A stretch of DNA of 64,000 bases from Amphiura filiformis (GCF_039555335.1 NC_092639.1:32024353-32088352); one strand, 5' to 3'; counted from the stretch's first letter, positions 22,921 to 33,745 are shown. Notes: generated by a model not told the origin, from the sequence alone. Translations and numbers: made by a program.

Positions 22921-22998
22921 TGAACTATCGCAGGGTGATAGTAGTTTTAGGAGGGGTATTATCACCATGTGAAGGTACTATCATCCTGTAATAGTTCA
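22921..22998. repeat. Imperfect hairpin
   Basis: 'tgaactatcgcagggtgata' at 22921 is mirrored by 'tatcatcctgtaatagttca' ending at 22998, with a few mismatches. It is a small palindromic element. Confidence 0.6.
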
Positions 22999-23189
22999 GT
23001 TTTGTTGGTTTTTGCCCGAAAGCAAAAAATGGTGGAAATAACACATGTCATGGGACACCCGTTTTAACCAAGCAGATGACAGAAAAATATGTATAAGGTG
23101 TATAATCTTGACAACACTTACATATAAGTAAAGCTCAAACCACGTAGAATTATGTTAAATATTGACCTCACTTTAATATACAATTATTA

Positions 23190-23620
23190 TACCTCATAAG
23201 TAATGCAGACATCATATTGGTTAATAACGCCAGCGTCCGAGTACGGTATTTTGACTACTTCCCCACCCCTGTGCAATAACTCGCACGCGAGGAAGTAATA
23301 AAAACTTTTTAACACTCCATAAATAACATTTTGTTTCATAAAACGTCAAAATCGTGTGCTATTATCGATCGGTTTACGCCTTTACGGCAAAATAAATGCA
23401 GCATTTTCACGATAAACGCACCTGCAGAATCGGCGTGTGTTGTATAATGCTACGTCTGAAGAACTGTGACGCGCGGGGTCGAGACACCCTGTGGTAGTGA
23501 GGGCGCGGACGTTTTTACTACTGCCCCGCGTGAGCGTAATTGCACAGGCGCGTGGAAGTAGTCAAAATACCATATCAACCAATAAAATGTCTGGTATACC
23601 TAATAAATATTTATGAGGTA
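23190..23620. repeat. Fold-back MITE of about 430 bp
   Basis: Ends 'tacctcataa' (23190-23199) and 'ttatgaggta' (23611-23620) are exact inverted copies, and the arms stay similar inward for about 130 bp, for example 'ggtattttgactacttcc' against 'ggaagtagtcaaaatacc'. The interior is GC-rich ('gcgcggggtcgagac'). Flanking TA on both sides could be a TA target duplication. Confidence 0.7.
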
Positions 23621-23629
23621 TAGTAAACT

Positions 23630-24670
23630 ATAATATAACTACAACATACAAGGGAAGATGTTAAGTGAAAGCCTGTCACCTACTTAATGTCTACATCTTA
23701 TGATATCGAAATATATTAATTTGTCAGAACTGTGTCACTATAATTCAAGAGCTTTGTTGCAAAACCCCTTACATCCACCAATCTGAAAGCCTGTTTAATC
23801 ACAATGGTCAGAATTAAATAGTCAAAATGATTAGACAAATAGGCTACACTGGCCATACACTGAGTACAGTATCATTGCAAGATCATGGGCTAAGTACCGT
23901 AGTCCTTGTCATTTGAGGTACGTAAAAACATACTCATTATGATCGATGCGAATTATAGAAAGAGTTCAAACAATAAAATAACTACACCTTTATCTTGACA
24001 CTTCCTCATTTGCTCGCCCTGTTCCTTTTTAAAGGATTTTTTATTTTAATTGTGCAAGTATTACTGGTTCGATTTGATTCAATTTGGGTTTGGATAAAGT
24101 GTTGATGAATAGAAATTAAAAGAATAGGTTTGGTACAATTTTGAAGCCTCCCTTTTTATTTTATTATATCTTTTATATCGCGCCTATTGTGGATGTAAGG
24201 GCTTTTGCAACAAAACAAATTTACCCCTTTTCTAGAAACCACCTTTGCAATCATATTTGAGCCCATTTGTTTGCACTACTTTATGTAACTTGACTAATGC
24301 TTTCAAAATCAAAAAGAAAAATTGAAATATCTTATTTACTTTTTTAATTATGAATTTTTAATTAAATTCGGGAAAATGGCATTTTTTGAGTATTTCTGAA
24401 GGTACACCTTTTGTTAATTAAAATGATTTTTGTTTCAAAAATAGTGACCCAAAAACAGTTCCCTTTGGTTTTAATAGGTAAAGAATATTCCATGCTACTA
24501 CTATACATCAAAAAATTAAAACAAAACAATTCTCTATTCATTTTATGTTCAGATTTCCGGAAATTCCCTAAGATTTCCCAAACGGGAAATATACCATATC
24601 TCCGGAAGGGAAAGTGGTATGAAGGTCAAACAACCATCAAAATGTGTATTTTTACCCACACTATAATGTC
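23630..24670. other. Intergenic with scraps of repeat
   Basis: The word 'gtggatgtaaggggttttg' occurs inverted near 23765 and in related form near 24191 and 25631, bracketing the retroelement fragment. Otherwise AT-rich with no recognised gene. Confidence 0.35.
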
Positions 24671-24679
24671 ATGACAATA

Positions 24680-25626
24680 ACTTTGCTGCTGCTGCGTTAC
24701 CATCGTCCTCGTCGGCATTCTCTTGCGTGCTTTCTCTCTTGCCACGGCCATTCCACCATTAGTCCACATTCTGATGTTATCAATCCATCCTGTTTTCCTT
24801 CGACCTGGCCTGGCTTTTCTTTCTACTTCTCCTTCTATCGTTATCTGAACAATGCTATCTGGACGCCGCTTCCAATGACCATACAGGGATATCTTTCTTT
24901 TTTTTCAGCTGACTGAGCAGACCTTGTTTCTCTGTGATGTCCACTTTCTGACTGATCCATGCATTGGTTTTCCTATCTTTCCAGCTGACCTGAAGCATTC
25001 TGCGCCATACCCACAGCTCAAACGACTCTATCTTCTTGATATCGCTTTGTTTTAGGGTCCAACTTTCTGCACCATACAGGGCTATACTCCAGACAAGGGA
25101 TCTCACCAGTTGTTTCTTCAGCTTCAGGCTGATCGCTTTAGCCTTCCATAATCCTAATAATTGGCTGGTGGTATCTCTGGCAATTGCTAGTCGAGCATTG
25201 ATCTCCGGTGTAGAGTCTGCATCACACCCTACCATTGAGCCAAGGTATTTAAACCTTTCAACCTGCTTGATTGGCTTTCCACCCAGGGAGATAGTCTCTT
25301 TGCTACCATGGGTCATAACATGGGTTTTGGCTGCGTTAATATGAGGACCAAATGTGTGACTGCACCTCTCCAGCTCGACTGCTTGCTTCTCAAGTTCTGC
25401 CTTCGTGCCTGCTATTAGTGTGGTATCATCTGCATAGCGAATATTCCGTATTGCTCTTCCACCGACAATGCAGCCTGATCTCTCATCTACAACCTCATTC
25501 ACCTGCCGCATGATCGATTCACCACAGGCGTTGAACAGCATGGGGGACATAATACAGCCCTGTCGAACTCCTTGTTCAAATGGAAATGGGTCTGTGTGGC
25601 CATCTGCTACACGAATAACTCAATTT
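24680..25626 (-). mobile_element. Non-LTR retrotransposon reverse transcriptase fragment
   Basis: The minus strand encodes the C-terminal half of a reverse transcriptase: 'GVRQGCIMSPMLFN', then 'IRYADDTTLIAG' (the catalytic YxDD motif), 'FKYLGSMV', 'WSIALYGAESWTL' and 'WVWRRMLQVSWKDRKTNAW'. The frame is broken at an A-rich run near 24895-24905 and continues in another frame to 'GRRKTGWIDNIRMWTNGG'. The N-terminal fingers and the endonuclease are missing; the fragment begins abruptly at about 25626. It is a dead LINE copy; the clade was not determined. Confidence 0.85.
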
Positions 25627-25639
25627 CAGCCAAAAGTGG

Positions 25640-27215
25640 ATGTAAGGGGTTTTGAAGCAAAGCTCTTCATATATAAATGTTAATAAATGCGTATCACTTG
25701 TTGAGATTGAAATTGTACAAAATAATGCACGCGTATTGAAATGTTGATGCGTCTAATGTACGAGCCCCACAGGACGGAGTACATTACACGCATCAATTTC
25801 TCAGTACAAGGTTAAATACCACTAATTACACGGGTTTCAATGGGAAAATGGCTAATTTCCGGTGGAATTTTCTCATATTCAGAACTCTCACAGTTAAATG
25901 CCACTAATATCAGGTGAAACTATTATGATTTAGATGCCAAATGATCAAAAACTCAACATAGGTTGACCTGAGACTTTTCTTGTTTTAACACCTTAAAATA
26001 GCAGTGCACCCTCGAAGCTGAAAGTTACAATATGGTAGGGCGAATATTTACTAAAAACTGAAGCCGTGCGTATGAATTTTGGTACTATTACAACAAAAAT
26101 GTCATAATTATAATGAGAGAAAATATACCATTTTGAAGCATCAAACCCTAAAAATTACTTTTTTGGCTTTATAACTTGATCAATTTTCAGATGCCATGCA
26201 AAAAAATAGTTACTCGCCGTATATCGCCCAGGCCTATTAGTGGTATGTAACCACAAGAGCAATTAATGCTCTTTTCAGCATTTTTAATCGATTGGGTGTT
26301 GATTGATCGTTTGACCAGCTCGTCATCCTAAAATGTTAATATTAATTCAATAAAACTGTTCTTATTTCTTGGTATTGGTTACAAATTCTCAGTTCAGAGT
26401 ACTCAAATCGATACCACTAATTAGAATTACGCGTATGTGTTTTGTCAATACTACTTAATGTTTCCCCGAGTTATCTACATAATTTGGTGAGCTTACGTAA
26501 TTTTTCGGTAACTTGTGGCCTCAGTTACATGTGATAACTTGTAACTGAGCCATCTTGAATGTCAGTAAAAATATAAATATGCATAAATATACAACTTGTG
26601 GCCTCAGTTACTTGTGGCCTCAGTTACATTATTCACGCAAGCAATAGTTGCAATTAAAAAAGTACAACTTGATACAATAAAGATAACAAAAGACTTATCA
26701 AGCAAATCTTGTTAGTACAAGCTCCGGCAACTCAAATTAAAGGTAAAGCCAGTTTTTTTTTTTTGTTTTGGTTTTGGTTTTTGGTTTTTTAATTCAGCTT
26801 CGTAGCCTTGACTTTCGTAATCAGCATATCGTGTATTTAAGACAACATAAGGCATCAAATGTAATCTGTAATTTTTAGTCAGTATATAAATTAGCTGCAT
26901 GTTTTTGAATGAGGCTTCAATTTTGTTTTTTGTCAAATTTTTCATGTCAAAAACACCACAACAATTTGAATGACTATATCCGTCATTTTTGAGCAATTTA
27001 TAAACAATTTTATTTTTTTAACACTTGCGCTGGGAGTCTTTAAGTGCAATTACTCAGAATAAAATTGACGGGACAAGACACTTTTTCTTTGTCTTCCGTG
27101 AGTATAAATTGCAAATAACAATCTTTTTCTAATAGAATGAAAAACAAGGAGTTTGGTTTATAAGAATTCAAATTCGAACAGTCTACCTTAAATACACCCC
27201 CTCCCCCGATTGGAT
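25640..27215. other. Intergenic downstream of the P450 gene
   Basis: No gene recognised. 'acttgtggcctcagttac' recurs at about 26511, 26591 and 26609, with an inverted relative near 26535. A T/G-rich low-complexity run lies at 26752-26785. The open frame 26712-26996 is a low-complexity by-product. Confidence 0.35.
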
Positions 27216-27221
27216 ATGAAA

Positions 27222-27534
27222 TTAACATATGTGACGTGTCATGTCAAAAGGAGACACTTTTGGGCAGGATTGTAAATGGAGAAATAGCCAAAAATCTGCC
27301 CGGGTGATTTTTTTCACATTGTCAATAGTATTTTTAAAGGCCGATATCTCAATTTTCAATTTTATAATGCCTTAACTTACGAACTCAATATCTTTGATTA
27401 GGAATGTCCGATTTCATTTGTGAAAACGGCGTAGTGGAGCAAAATATCTCTTTAATTTAAGATTGTAAAAACCTCAAAATTGATAACCTGCCCAAAAGTA
27501 CCTCCTTTTGACATGACATGTCACATATAATTAA
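27222..27534. mobile_element. MITE next to the P450 stop codon
   Basis: About 40-bp terminal inverted repeats, 'tgtgacgtgtcatgtcaaaa' at 27231 against 'ttttgacatgacatgtcaca' ending near 27527, surround a non-coding interior. The second family member is at 62793-63215. TTAA occurs on both sides (27222-27225 and 27531-27534) and may be the target-site duplication. The right TTAA includes the P450 stop codon. TTAA is not seen beside the second copy, so the duplication call is tentative. Confidence 0.7.
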
Positions 27535-27709
27535 CGTTTTGTTACGATTAGTTCATACGGCAGAGGCGCGTTAGTTGTGCCGAAGGTACTCTCAAATGTA
27601 ATCGGAGGAGACGCGTCTGGCTTCTTGAAGGAAAACTGGTGTAGGAGATGCGTAAAGTACACAAATAGCTCCATCTTGGCTAGGTTTTCTCCAAGACAAG
27701 CGCGTCTAC
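27531..27709 (-). CDS. P450 last exon (haem-binding loop)
   Basis: The acceptor 'TTTTGAAACAG' ends at 27710; the exon then reads 'RRACLGENLAKMELFVYFTH' and ends in 'YELIVTKR' and TAA at 27533-27531. Together with the previous exon's 'VPFSTG' this restores FxxGRxxCxG, whose cysteine binds the haem iron. The phase (2 nt to complete the split glycine codon) matches the donor at 28229. Confidence 0.88.
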
Positions 27710-28229
27710 CTGTTTCAAAATAAGAGGTAAGAACAAAAACAAGTAGTAGTTTTAAAAGTTATGATATATAATTATGTTATAGATGTAGGTATATACATGT
27801 ACATGTAATATAGATATCAATATCTTTAATATCGTTTCAGGATCGCATTGATTTTTTTTATTTCTCAGATAGCTCTGATAGCAGACGTAAGTGGCAGTTT
27901 TGATCTGACGTTTATCATGAGAACTGAGAGTGTTCACACGACAGATTGATACATGAGTACATTTCGGCATGAAACATAATTTACAACGAAAGAACAAATA
28001 CCAATTTGTTAGGTTTTTAAGCCTAAATGCAATAACCAGAGGATGCACAATGGGCAAGTGGACTAAGGGGAAGTCCAAGCTATACATAACGGTATATGTC
28101 GTTAATAATTGAAAATTAGCCCCCCCCCCCCCCTTCACAGTCCGTGTTATATAATGTGGCTCAGTAGTTCTAGGGTTAATATAAGAAAATGGGCAATTTA
28201 AAAAAATACCAATCCGCATTATCACTTAC

Positions 28230-29131
28230 CAGTACTAAACGGTACATATTCGTTTCGATAACATACATCTCCCTTGCTATCCAGAAATCGCTCAGGTTTG
28301 AATTTTTCTGGTTCATCCCATGTATCCTGATCATGATGAATAGCCCAAAGATTGGACAAAATCATTGTTCCTTTTGGAATGAAATATCCACGTAAAGTCG
28401 TATCCGCCGCTGCAGCATGGGGTACCCCCATAGGCACGGTGCTGGCGATGCGTTGGACTTCCATAATGGTAGCTTCTGTAAAGGGCAGTTTGTCATTCAC
28501 TCTTGGCAGAGAATTTCTACCAACGACTGAGTCAATTTCATATTGTACACGACTCTGGATGTCTGGGTATGCTATCATGTATAAGAAACACCAACGAAAG
28601 TACGGAGCAAGTTTTCCTCTGACAAAGCAACGCTATCTTCTTTGGTATTTGTGTTCATTTCATTCAGGAATACATCAACGTAATCGTCCAAATTGTCAGG
28701 ATCAAAAACCTGTCTGTGATCATTTACAATGTTGTTCATGAACTTGTCCAAACGTTCGCTCATTTGCCTGGACTTTTTCTTTGTATCGGGAAACAAGTAG
28801 CCGGCTAGTGGCATAAAATGCTTGACACCACCGGCAGAAGAAGCCGCTAGAACCGCATCAAGATGGCGTAAAAGTTCGTGAAATTTACTATCGGTATACT
28901 CGAATCTTTTCCCAAACACAACTGAACAGATCACGTTTGATATAGCAATGGTTAGAATCCTGTGCGGATCTATTGGATTGGATTGATATTTAGCGAATTC
29001 TTCGATGACGTGTTCTGTTTCAGTTGATATTTGGTCTTGGAATCTGGATTTCCCGATGCCAAAATCACGAAAGGTGCTAAGAGTGAAGCGACGTTGACGA
29101 GCCCATATTTCTCCAGAAGAGAAAAGAACAC
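28230..29131 (-). CDS. P450 internal exon, broken
   Basis: Starts after the acceptor 'TTTATCCAG' (29132-29133 AG) with 'VLFSSGEIWARQRRFTLSTF', running through 'ISNVICSVVFGKRFEY' and 'DDYVDVFLNEMNT'. After the frame change near 28597 it continues with 'RWCFLYMIAYPD', 'FTEATIMEVQRIAS', 'ADTTLRGYFIPKGTMI' and 'PEKFKPERFLD', ending at the donor 'ACTG|GTAAGTG' (exon end 28230). Its length of 902 nt is out of phase with its two splice borders by one base, which confirms a frameshift independently of the motif reading. No intron fits in the gap, since the two motifs are only a few bases apart. Confidence 0.85.
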
Positions 29132-29422
29132 CTGGATAAATATATAAAATAAAACAACTTCAGAGTGAGTAGGCGACGTTTTTCCTGCACTAGTAGTAGT
29201 GGTTCAGGTACAACCCGTTATTTCAACATTTTGAGACATGTATCTATTAGTAAATTTCAAATGCATTTAAATGTGGCCATAATAGTTTAAATTGAGGGTA
29301 AACTTCAACATCAATAAATTAATAAATAAATAAATCTATGCGTCAATCGATAATGTCAAGCTATATAAATCAATCACTTGTGAAATAAAAACAGTATGCT
29401 TCGAATATATTTATTAATACGT

Positions 29423-30523
29423 ATTTATAAATACGCACGTGACCACCTCCGCGCTGCCATAAGTATCGAAGTGACCTTCTACATAGCGGGTGGTCTTCCT
29501 GTACATTTGAATGCAAAGCGGTAAACAACACGAGACTGTGAGTACTGGTATAAGAGCTGGAAGCTTGAGTTTGGACTTTACATGGGAGATTGGAAAACTC
29601 CACATGGGTGTGCTGGTCTTCGTGCTTCAAAAAAGAAGTGCATTTTAACCAGTTTACATACATTTAATACAGCAACGAAGGAGATTTATGAGTACGCGAA
29701 TGTGCTCTTCCTCATCGAAGGATTAAAGTTCTGCTGTCGCCTTGCTGGAGTCTGGTAATTTAAAACCACACATCTGTCGAATACAGTGGAGCAATGCAGA
29801 AAAAGTATGTTTCCTTGAGAAAGAATGAATGGTGAAAGAAACACCATATTTGGAGAAAGCAGCACAAGGAGATAAATGTTTGGAGAAAGCAGCACAAGGA
29901 GATAAATGTTTGGAGAAAACAGCGCAAGGAACTCATTGTTTGGAGTATAAGCAGCACCATTTTTGTGTGAGGATTTTATATGCAAGGATATTTATAAGTG
30001 CAAGTGTACAAAGGACTTCGCTGATTTGCGCAGGGCAAGAGAATAAGGAGATATATAATGTCCAGAACATTGCAAGAACTCTATGTTCTCTTCAAGAAGA
30101 AGAATGCTGGTTAAGTACTGAGTAGCTAAAATATTATCGTGATTGTGTGATTATTTTCATTAAAGATTTAGACTTAGATTTTGTTAGCTTAATCAATCAG
30201 TGTATTTGTGTTGCTTAATAAATCAATGTATTTGTGTTATGCATTCGTGTTAGTTCGGTTAAAAGGTGATTTTGGCCTTGAGTCAAGTACGACTCGTAAC
30301 AAAATGTTTTTCCGTCGGCAAATAATTTTAAAATATTGTTTTTGATTCCGAAATACAAATTCGGAATCCCCCCCTCCCCGTGTAATAATTGTTTTATTCA
30401 AATAAGACTTAAATTTGAAGATATCTATCTGAAGAGTTCCTATCCTTTTCAATGGCATGAGGATTTGGTCACGCTGAGGGTTTTGGTATGTCGTGCCCAT
30501 GTGTCACGTGCGTATTTATAAAT
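29423..30523 (+). mobile_element. 1.1-kb element with 21-bp terminal inverted repeats (copy A)
   Basis: 29423-29443 ('atttataaatacgcacgtga' + c) is the exact reverse complement of 30503-30523. The interior includes sequence homologous to the LTR-like repeat at 5200-5830, and a 30-bp repeat x3 at 29849-29938 ('tttggagaaagcagcacaag'). One frame across it (29829-30125) shows a 10-residue periodicity (KCLEKAAQGD), but coding status is doubtful. It lies in P450 intron 1. Confidence 0.55.
29849..29938 (+). repeat. 30-bp tandem repeat x3 (copy A)
   Basis: Units 29849-29878 and 29879-29908 are identical; 29909-29938 differs at a few bases. Because 30 is a multiple of three, the overlapping frame shows repeating LEKAAQGD. 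The corresponding array in copy B starts near 35746. Confidence 0.85.
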
Positions 30524-30529
30524 AAGAAT

Positions 30530-31610
30530 GTATGAATATAGCCAAAGGTAGCTGATCAATCAAACAAACAACCAATCAGTCAGACAGCCAACCAACCGAC
30601 ACACCAATCGACCAATCAATCAATCAACTTATTAATCAATCAAAAACAAATCCTGGCTAAAACGATCTTCCAGTATCTATTTTACCTCTGTCATGACTTT
30701 AGACATACTTATTATTTTTACAAAGTTCGTCAGCATTATGGTTCATGTATTTCCAACCGCCTCTAATTAATTTTGTTATATCTTAATTAATAGTTATTGA
30801 TCAAAATCTAATTACTTGTAATACATTGATCTCGTAATCTGATGTGTTGTATTGTTTGTAGTGTGTACCAAACAAACAACTGGAAACTCATTTAAATACA
30901 AAAGAGCTTGTATTAAAATGGGTCAGACCTGCAATCTTAAAAACAATTATTCGAACGCTTTAAATTGGAAATGTCCACCCCCCCCCCCCCTTATATTCTC
31001 CCCGGGTGAATAATAGGGGAATCTTTTTGGCAAGCTTTAGAGATGGGGAGGGGCAAGAATATATTAGTAGGTGGAAGGGGCAAGCGATTTTGGCACACAC
31101 CTCTTGGGCACCTTATCAATAATAATACGTTTAGAAAGGAGTATTTCCTGACCGCTGTGCTCTCACCACATGGTAAGACGTCAGACGTTTGGGTTCTCAA
31201 ATATCTAAAATTTACCGTGATGTGAAAGGAAAGAGAAGACAGTTTACCCAGCCTAAAGTGTTACAAATAAACGAGACAATCCAACGGAAAAAAGCAAGGG
31301 GATTCGAACACGCGAACGTCCGTTTACTAGTCAAATTTTAGCAGACCATTTCAGAATTCCCCCACATAATCATTGCACAGCCCCTTTTGCAAACTCGGGG
31401 TGCAACATTACGAAACCCGGGTGCTCTATAGGACACTACATGTATAAAGCTAGCCATTCGCTTATAAATAACATGACATTACAACAAGTATTTATATGCC
31501 CCTTTGTCTAGACATTCAAGGCGCAAGTGAAAAGAAAACCAAAAAAATCAAAAATACTCAAAGCAATGGCGGCAAAAAATTTGGAAATAAGTGAGTTTTA
31601 ATCAATGGAT
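30530..31610. other. P450 intron 1, unannotated stretch
   Basis: Contains a CAAT/CCAA-rich low-complexity run at about 30556-30650, a C run near 30975-30990, and a possible degenerate tRNA-like T-arm on the minus strand near 31270-31300 ('gtgttcgaatccccttgc'). No coding exon of the P450 was recognised here. Confidence 0.35.
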
Positions 31611-31614
31611 TAAA

Positions 31615-32150
31615 TTAGTCCAGGCTGATGGCGTTCTCTATTGTAGATGGTAAGCCATTCTATAACTTTAGAGCAGTCACTGAAAAGCCTATATCCCCAG
31701 CACATTTCCTGGTGCGAGGAATGGTAAAATTAATACTGTCATTGGACCTAGTACTCGTAGCATGTATGTATGTATGAAGCTCTTCACCGTGAGACAGTTG
31801 GAAATGTACTGAGGAGAGAGCCCGTTCAGGGACTTGTACCACAAGGGTGAATGTCTTGAACTTGATTCTCTCATGAACTGATATCCAATGAAGCTCACTT
31901 AAGAGTGGATGGGCTCACATGATCAGACTCGGGCTTACGATATATCAGATTGGCACATTCGTTCTGTAATTTCTGTAGTCTGGAGAGATCTTTCTGTGTT
32001 ATTGCATTGAGCAAAATGTTACAGTAATCAAGACGCGAGAGAATGACGGTTCTGACAGTATTGGGACAAGTATCGAAATCCAAATATGGACGAATTCTGT
32101 TGAGGAATCTAATGTGCCAATTGACTGATTTACATATGGTGATGTGAGCA
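31615..32150 (-). mobile_element. Decayed LINE reverse transcriptase C-terminus (copy A)
   Basis: Minus-strand pieces read 'SVNWHIRFLNRIRPYLDFD', 'VRTVILSRLDYCNILLNA', 'RLQKLQNECANLIYRKP', then in another frame 'LHWISVHERIKFKTFTL', and near the end 'NGLPSTIENAISL' after a TAG where W is expected ('LW.GLP'). These are landmarks of the connection region of CR1/L2/jockey-type reverse transcriptases. The element lies in the P450 intron in the gene's orientation and has several frame changes, so it is inactive. Confidence 0.75.
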
Positions 32151-32210
32151 GACATACACGTACACTGCCCCTTATGCAAATTCGAGGTGAAAAAATGTGT
32201 TTGAAATTAC

Positions 32211-32553
32211 CTGCATGAGCTTCAGGACTAATGTGTATCTGGGGTCTATCGTTAAGAAGAGGGTTGCGAAACTCCTCTCTTACGGACTCGCAATCGTTAA
32301 CCACCACGACCAGTTTTGTAGGTAGATGCATACTAAATACATTGCCATATTCCTTTGCGAGGTAGTCAAATAATCGACATGGCTCCTTACAGCCCGTGTG
32401 GTACACGTAGTAGGATAGGCTAGGTAGGCAACCTAAAATTGGTGAATCCCACGGTCCTGGTGGGAGGTTGGTAGGTTTCCTGAAGAAATACAATACAAGG
32501 AACACTAACACAGCGATGAGAGCTGTGCTTATATCGGCTGTGAAAACTGACAT
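32211..32553 (-). CDS. P450 exon 1, proximal copy (1A)
   Basis: ATG at 32553, 114 codons plus one base, ending at the donor 'CATGCAG|GTAATTTC' (exon end 32211). It encodes an N-terminal hydrophobic anchor ('ALIAVLVFLVLYFF'), the hinge 'NLPPGPWDSPILGCLPSL' and the A/B-helix region 'YGNVFSMHLPTKLVVV'. Phase 1 fits the internal exon, giving '..PEAHAGVLFSSGEIW'. It is nearly identical to exon 1B. One difference is 'SVREEFRNP' here against 'SVREAFRNP' in 1B; alanine is the more usual residue there in the family. Confidence 0.88.
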
Positions 32554-32689
32554 GATCGATTATGTTATGGTACAACACTATTATCAAAATGCTCACAGCT
32601 CGGTGCATTATGATATGGCCTTACGAAAAAGCATGATAGTATGATGAACTTCAACCTTTGAACTTGATTTCAATATCAAGCGTCCCATT

Positions 32690-33480
32690 CCGAGGTATAA
32701 GGTATATACAATGATATGTATTAGTAATGCCTGTTGACTCCACCATACACATTACCTAATAATCGTCGCTGATGAAAGAATGAAATCAGATATGCAATTC
32801 AAATATGGCTAACTTTTCCCATCACTAAATATATTGTAAATTTATCTTTAATTTTAATGTATATTGATATTGATAAAATTATAGAATAACGATTAAGCAT
32901 CATTCATTAGATCTTGTGCGCTAGTTTGTAATGTTTGAAATGTTCCGTGTTACAGTGTATGATGCGTAATTCTCTTCCCTTATTTCTGATTATATTAGGC
33001 TGCCGGTTAAGCATCATAAATTGATCTCGTACACTGGTATGTAATGTGTTGTTTGTACTGATTACGCTGACTGCTCATATCCATAAGTACCAAACTTGAG
33101 TCCTGTTCATCACGGACAGTCAGTGTAGCTCAGTGGTTAGGGAGCTCGCCCGACTAGCGAGAGGTCTGGGGTTCAAGTCTCCGCACAGTCAGGTATGTCC
33201 GGAGTTTCTGCTCTGGTATATCTGCCATATGCATGTCATGTTTCCATTTGTAAATTTATGTTAAATTGTGTTAGTGTGGGATGCGTAATTCTTCCTCTGT
33301 ATATTGATATATTTAGAATAACGATTAAGCATCATTAATTTGATCTCGTGCGCTAGTTTGAATGTTTCCATGTTCCTGTGTATGATGCGTAAGCCTCTTC
33401 TTTGTGTACACATTATATTGATTAAAACCGTTAACCTCTTCAATCAATATCTGAATAACATATTACCGCGCACTTATCTT
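32690..33480 (+). repeat. Repeat family in P450 upstream flank (copy A)
   Basis: Scattered matches to the family of 50660-50900 and 1-91: 'gcctgttgactc', 'cgtcgctg.tgaaagaatga', 'aaaccgttaacctcttcaat' and 'atatctgaa.aacatatt'. It either supplies or interrupts the 5' flank of exon 1. Confidence 0.45.
33119..33190 (+). tRNA. tRNA-like sequence, probably a pseudogene or SINE head (copy A)
   Basis: A 72-nt stretch with an A-box-like 'tagctcagtggttaggg', an anticodon stem 'ctcgc/gcgag' with loop 'ccgacta' (GAC would read valine) and a B-box-like 'ggttcaagtct'. The acceptor stem (gtcagtg against cacagtc) has two mismatches, the D stem is poor, and position 33 is C instead of U. A functional tRNA is unlikely. 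A tRNA-derived SINE or pseudogene is more plausible. Confidence 0.5.
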
Positions 33481-33706
33481 CTTTCCTTTTGTTTTTAAGC
33501 TGTCGAATTAGTAAATGGTATTATTATCTTGCGATACCTTACAATACAACTTTAAAGTCATAATGTACGATCTTATAATATGAATTTGGTAAATTTGTTT
33601 CAAACCTGATTTTTTGGCATATTTGTAATGTTTACACATGTCACAACTTGCACCTAAATGGAATCAGCCAAATTTCTTGTGTTTGTAGGTAAACAGCGCA
33701 AAGTTC

Positions 33707-33745
33707 GACATAAAGTCATAATTCAAAGAATTATGACTTTATGTC
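33707..33745. repeat. Perfect 18-bp hairpin (copy A)
   Basis: 'gacataaagtcataattc' (33707-33724), a spacer 'aaa', then its exact reverse complement (33728-33745). It is kept without change in copy B at 39605-39643. Confidence 0.85.

Larger units (their letters stand above)
27531..32553 (-). pseudogene. CYP2-like cytochrome P450 gene with I-helix deletion
   Basis: Three pieces join in compatible phases: exon 1 (32553-32211), an internal exon (29131-28230) and the last exon (27709-27531), 1424 nt in total, or about 474 codons against the usual 490-500. The product starts with a membrane anchor and proline-rich hinge ('NLPPGPWDSP') and has the C-helix 'WARQRRF', K-helix 'EVQR', 'FKPERF' and the haem loop 'FSTGRRACLGE' with its cysteine. 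CYP2-clan enzymes are endoplasmic reticulum monooxygenases for lipids and foreign compounds. The oxygen-activating I-helix (AGTETT-type motif) is missing: 'SEENLLRTF' runs directly into 'RWCFLYMIAYPD' in a different frame near 28597. The loss fits 14 codons plus one base. As read, the gene is inactive. An assembly error cannot be excluded, but a single miscalled base would not explain it. Confidence 0.8.

Noticed and set aside
29829..30125. 98-codon frame with LEKAAQGD repeats, present again at 35728-36024
   Set aside because: The repetition comes from a 30-bp tandem array inside a non-coding mobile element. Conservation is explained by the recent duplication, so it is not called a gene.
31260..31330. 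Possible tRNA on the minus strand ('gtgttcgaatccccttgc')
   Set aside because: Only a B-box-like T-arm is visible; no A box or acceptor pairing, so it is mentioned but not called.
31999..32553. 184-codon frame extending P450 exon 1
   Set aside because: Beyond the donor at 32210 the residues no longer resemble a P450 and run into the LINE remnant. The exon end at 32211 is well supported by phase and motif continuity.
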